Source: Dasyornis broadbenti (Eukaryota; Chordata; Aves; Passeriformes; Dasyornithidae). From it: a stretch of 64,000 bases of DNA. The position numbers and the translations under genes are program-made. The DNA lies in assembly GCA_013397935.1 (NCBI GenBank), contig VZRN01001189.1, forward strand, positions 798,256 through 862,255, written 5' to 3'. Shown here in pieces: positions 61,241 through 64,000 of this stretch. The notes under the pieces are model-generated. The model searched no databases. It had not been told where the DNA came from and saw only the letters and a program-made list of their open reading frames with translations. Numbering within the stretch: position 1 is the stretch's first letter; each line of letters opens with the position of its first letter.

Positions 61241-61570
61241 TCCATCCATCCATCCATCCATCCATCCATCCATCCATCCATCCATCCATCCATCCATCCA
61301 TCCATCCATCCATCCATCCATCCATCCATCCATCCATCCATCCATCCATCCATCCATCCATCCATCCATCCATCCATCCATCCATCCATCCATCCATCCA
61401 TCCATCCATCCATCCATCCATCCATCCATCCATCCATCCATCCATCCATCCATCCATCCATCCATCCATCCATCCATCCATCCATCCATCCATCCATCCA
61501 TCCATCCATCCATCCATCCATCCATCCATCCATCCATCCATCCATCCATCCATCCATCCATCCATCCATC
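61241..61570 (+). repeat. (ATCC)n microsatellite, about 82 perfect copies
   Basis: 330 bp of uninterrupted tccatcca tetranucleotide repeat. It reads SIHP on one strand and MDGW on the other, so the long open frames across it are artefacts of a 4-bp repeat without stops. It ends directly at an N (61571), so its true length is unknown. Confidence 0.98.
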
Positions 61571-61571
61571 N
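61571..61571. other. Single N, probable collapsed assembly gap
   Basis: The perfect repeat stops at an undetermined base and unrelated GC-rich sequence begins immediately after. This is typical of a gap closed at nominal length. Sequence may be missing here. Confidence 0.75.
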
Positions 61572-62126
61572 AGGTGAGGGCGGGGCGCGGGGACCCTGCT
61601 CGGTTCTGCCCCGCTCGGGGGCCCGGGGGCGCCGCATCCTGCGGGGCCTGTGCAGCCGCGGGGGCAGCGGGGCCGCGCTCAGTGAGCTGCGCGGGGGGGC
61701 TGCCTTGCGCCCGAGGGGCTGCCCCGAGGGTCTCCCGTTCAGCGGGGCTGCCCTGGGGCCGCGGAGAGAGCGCTGCTGGCGGCGGGAGCTCCCTGCGTGC
61801 GGGACAGGACCGGGGTGTCCCGGCTGCACTTCGGGGGGCGGCGGGCGGTAAACTCAGTGCCAGGGCAGGGTCGGCGTGGGGACCCCGCCAGTGCGGGAGG
61901 GAAGACCGGGGAGCCCCCATTGCAGCGGGGACCCAGCGAGGGGTGCTCTGTGCGGGGAAGAGCCAGAGTGCGCTGTGCCCGGCGGGGCGAGCGGCGGGGC
62001 AGGGACGGGGTCTGGCAGGACGGGGGTCCTGCCTGGGAGTGGCCGGGGGCAGGGCGGGAGTGTCCCGGGCGGGGTCGCGGCTGGCGGCGTGTGCGGACCG
62101 GGCTGCGGGGCTTGTGCCGCTCGCAA
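61572..62126 (+). promoter_or_regulatory. CpG island, candidate promoter of a rightward gene
   Basis: A 550-bp block of very high GC and CpG density begins with AG|GTGAGG at 61572-61578, which resembles a splice donor directly after the gap. The matching exon could lie in the missing sequence. It returns to ordinary composition after about 62126. Human synteny makes KLHL13, transcribed away from WDR44, a candidate owner, but no KLHL13 coding sequence is present in the window. Long open frames here are expected from the GC content. Confidence 0.6.
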
Positions 62127-63540
62127 AAAGTGTCTTTAACTCTCCGTTTCCATGCTTTGTTGTGCAGCCATTGTAATCGTTCTCTTCCTTCCCCCGGCCC
62201 GTTCTGCTCGTCAGTGTTTATTGTTCCCTGGTCTTTAAATAGGCTGTATGAGCTTTGGGTGCAGGAAGGAGTTTTGGGGATTAGTTCTGAGATGCAGCCA
62301 GTAGAAAGGGGAACGTAGCTGTAGGTTGTAATTAACTTGCCGATTTCCTCTTCTCCTATTGTTCGCATAAAATTTAGGCCAAGCTCTGTTTTTAGTCGGT
62401 ACTGTTCAGGACTTTTTGCCTCAGTATGAAAAGTGCGATGTTAACTTGCGAACCCTTGGAGTCTTGGCTCGACTGCTGTGTTTAATTCAGGAGACACAAG
62501 GTGCTCATCTTTCTCAGTTTTGTATGGCTCTTCAGCTTGAATGTTCTGAGTGTTAATGAAACTGATGCTGTCTTGGACCTGCTGTGAAATCTGCATCAGA
62601 AATACTTCCCTTGCCCATTTAAATATGCCTCATATATTTGAATAGAATGCCATGGATGGAGGAGTTTTCCTTATTCTTTCTCCAGTGAGCTACACATAGA
62701 GATAATGCTAATGAATAACCTTCAGGGCACTCTTCCCACTTCTCTGATTTCATGGTAGAGCCTGTTCTGCAGTCCTGTTTAATACTAGAATATGCTGCAC
62801 AGTGTTGATAGTAAAAAAAGTTTGTGTAGTAACTAGGATTAAATGCTATCCTGAATGCACTTCTTGTGATCTCTTTGATTCTATGATTTTCAAAATTGTG
62901 CTTCTAAACATTTTCCTTTACTTTTAAAGTTCAAAAAATTGTAGTGAGCTGCCAGAACAAATTAGCATGCTGCTCTGCTTCAAAGAAGCAAGACTGCTTC
63001 TAGTGAGCCTTGGCTTGACACTAGGTGTCAAAAATGAGTTAAAGTGACTTTGCCCAAGCCAGCTTTTTTTTTTTTTAAAGAATTTCTTTTGCTCTTCTGT
63101 AAAAGATTCACTAAACTAAAAGTCATCTGAGGCTGTAGTTCAGCTGTACCTAATCTGTAGCAGTAATAGAGGCTTGGAGACTTCTGCGATTCGTGGTATC
63201 ACTGGCACAACTTCTGGTGATGCAAGAAATAGATCAGCAAATGTACCCACCCAGAAGAAAAGGATTATGCCCAGATTCCCTGATCTAGTTTGCAGTGGAG
63301 TCCCCCAAATGATAGCAGAGCATGTCCGTGGAGTGATGAGCCCCAGGATCATCTCAGGCAGCCTGTGGGGGTGAAGCAGGGAAGGGAGTATGAGCAGCTG
63401 ATATCGCTACCAGGGCAGCGTGTGAGGCTCAGAGGGGGAAGTGAGATGTAACTGCTGCAGGAAGGGTTCTTGTGCTGGCACATGAGCTGTCCAGAAGCAC
63501 AGTGGGATTGGGCATACAAAGCAAAGCCTTGCCTTTTCCC
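62127..63540. other. Sequence right of the CpG island
   Basis: AT-richer sequence with no recognised exon. If the island is a promoter, this would be the first intron of a rightward gene. A run of about 13 T occurs at 63065-63077. Confidence 0.5.
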
Positions 63541-63680
63541 CCTGAATTCCAGGACAGGTTGGATGGGGCATTGAGCAACTTGGTCTAGTGGGAGATATCC
63601 CTGCCCGTGGCAACGGAGTTGGAATGGAATGATCTTTGAGGTCCCCACCAAACCAAATTGTTCTATGGTTCTATGAATTC
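63541..63680 (+). mobile_element. CR1 3' tail fragment
   Basis: The plus strand shows 'ccaggacaggttggatgggg', 'cattgagcaacttggtctag', 'tgggagatatccctgcccgt', 'gaatgatctttgaggtcccc' and ends 'ttctatggttctatgaattc', with the terminal CR1 octamer duplicated. Confidence 0.93.
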
Positions 63681-64000
63681 TAGTAGCAAGTGTGGTATTT
63701 TCTTTGTTTTGTTTTCCAACAGGCTGAGAAATATGTTGGAGTTTTTTTTAAAAAAAAATTAACAAGCTATTTTATGTTGAATGTATCTCAGTGTAATATG
63801 ATACTTTTATGTGTTTCGACAGTGGTGATCAAGCCCAGGTTGTCTGGATCTAAAGGTATAACCTCTGTTGTATGAAATAAGCGATCAATGAAGTTACCTC
63901 TGGGGATGAATGTTCTTGGTGAGGTCCAGCTGTTAGAAAGGGTTAATTAATCAACACTACAAAGAAAGTGTTGGTAGAGATTCCAAAGGAATTTGCGGTG
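63681..64000. other. Right end of window
   Basis: No recognisable feature was found in the last 320 bp. An A/T homopolymer pair occurs near 63744-63760. Confidence 0.6.

Noticed and set aside
61202..61920. Long open frames on both strands across the repeat (MDGW and SIHP polymers)
   Set aside because: They arise from a stop-free tetranucleotide repeat joined to GC-rich island sequence across an N. They are not proteins.
1..64000. CRISPR arrays, tRNA or rRNA genes, viral genes, bacterial-type operons
   Set aside because: Looked for and not seen. Tandem repeats here are microsatellite or local duplications, and no tRNA A/B box pair with a plausible fold was found by eye.

Overview
The window is vertebrate nuclear DNA, almost certainly from a bird. 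Several degraded CR1 LINE tails end in the typical avian 'TTCTATGAT' style, the introns are short, and the one gene that can be read completely is the tetrapod gene WDR44. I see no bacterial, viral or plasmid features. By conserved synteny the segment corresponds to the human Xq24 block, which in birds lies on chromosome 4 or its 4A equivalent; that placement is inference.

Layout. 1-6.7 kb: no recognisable gene, one CR1 tail. 6.7-30.0 kb: complete WDR44 on the minus strand, with 20 coding exons, ATG at 29912-29910, stop at 7512-7510, a predicted protein of 907 aa, a poly(A) signal near 6740 and a CpG-rich promoter at about 29.55-30.06 kb. 30.07-30.43 kb: a CR1 fragment (with a second CR1 tail in the opposite direction) only about 150 bp upstream of the WDR44 start codon. 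30.4-40.8 kb: gene-poor, one CR1. 40.88-41.22 kb: a second CpG-rich block ending in a strong plus-strand splice donor, which looks like an unassigned first exon. 41.5-60.8 kb: gene-poor, with one protein-like open frame at 60.0 kb that ends in an in-frame TAA followed by a donor-like site. 60.8-62.13 kb: a CR1 tail, 330 bp of perfect ATCC tetranucleotide repeat, a single N (probably a collapsed gap), then a 550-bp CpG island. 62.13-64 kb: no gene seen, one CR1 tail.

How it fits together. In human, WDR44 and KLHL13 are divergently transcribed neighbours. Here WDR44 runs leftward, so the two plus-strand CpG islands at 41 and 61.6 kb are reasonable candidates for KLHL13 (or lncRNA) promoters, but no KLHL13 coding exon is visible. 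WDR44 is a Rab11 effector and WD40 protein that links recycling endosomes to VAP proteins of the endoplasmic reticulum. Its FFAT-like motif, proline-rich segment, Rab11-binding region and seven WD blades are all preserved.

I found no evidence of an undescribed biological system. The most useful leads are splicing features of WDR44 (a GC-AG intron enforced by reading frame, and a 96-nt stop-free intron of length 3n), the CR1 in its promoter, the unassigned CpG islands, and the odd exon-like sequence at 60 kb.
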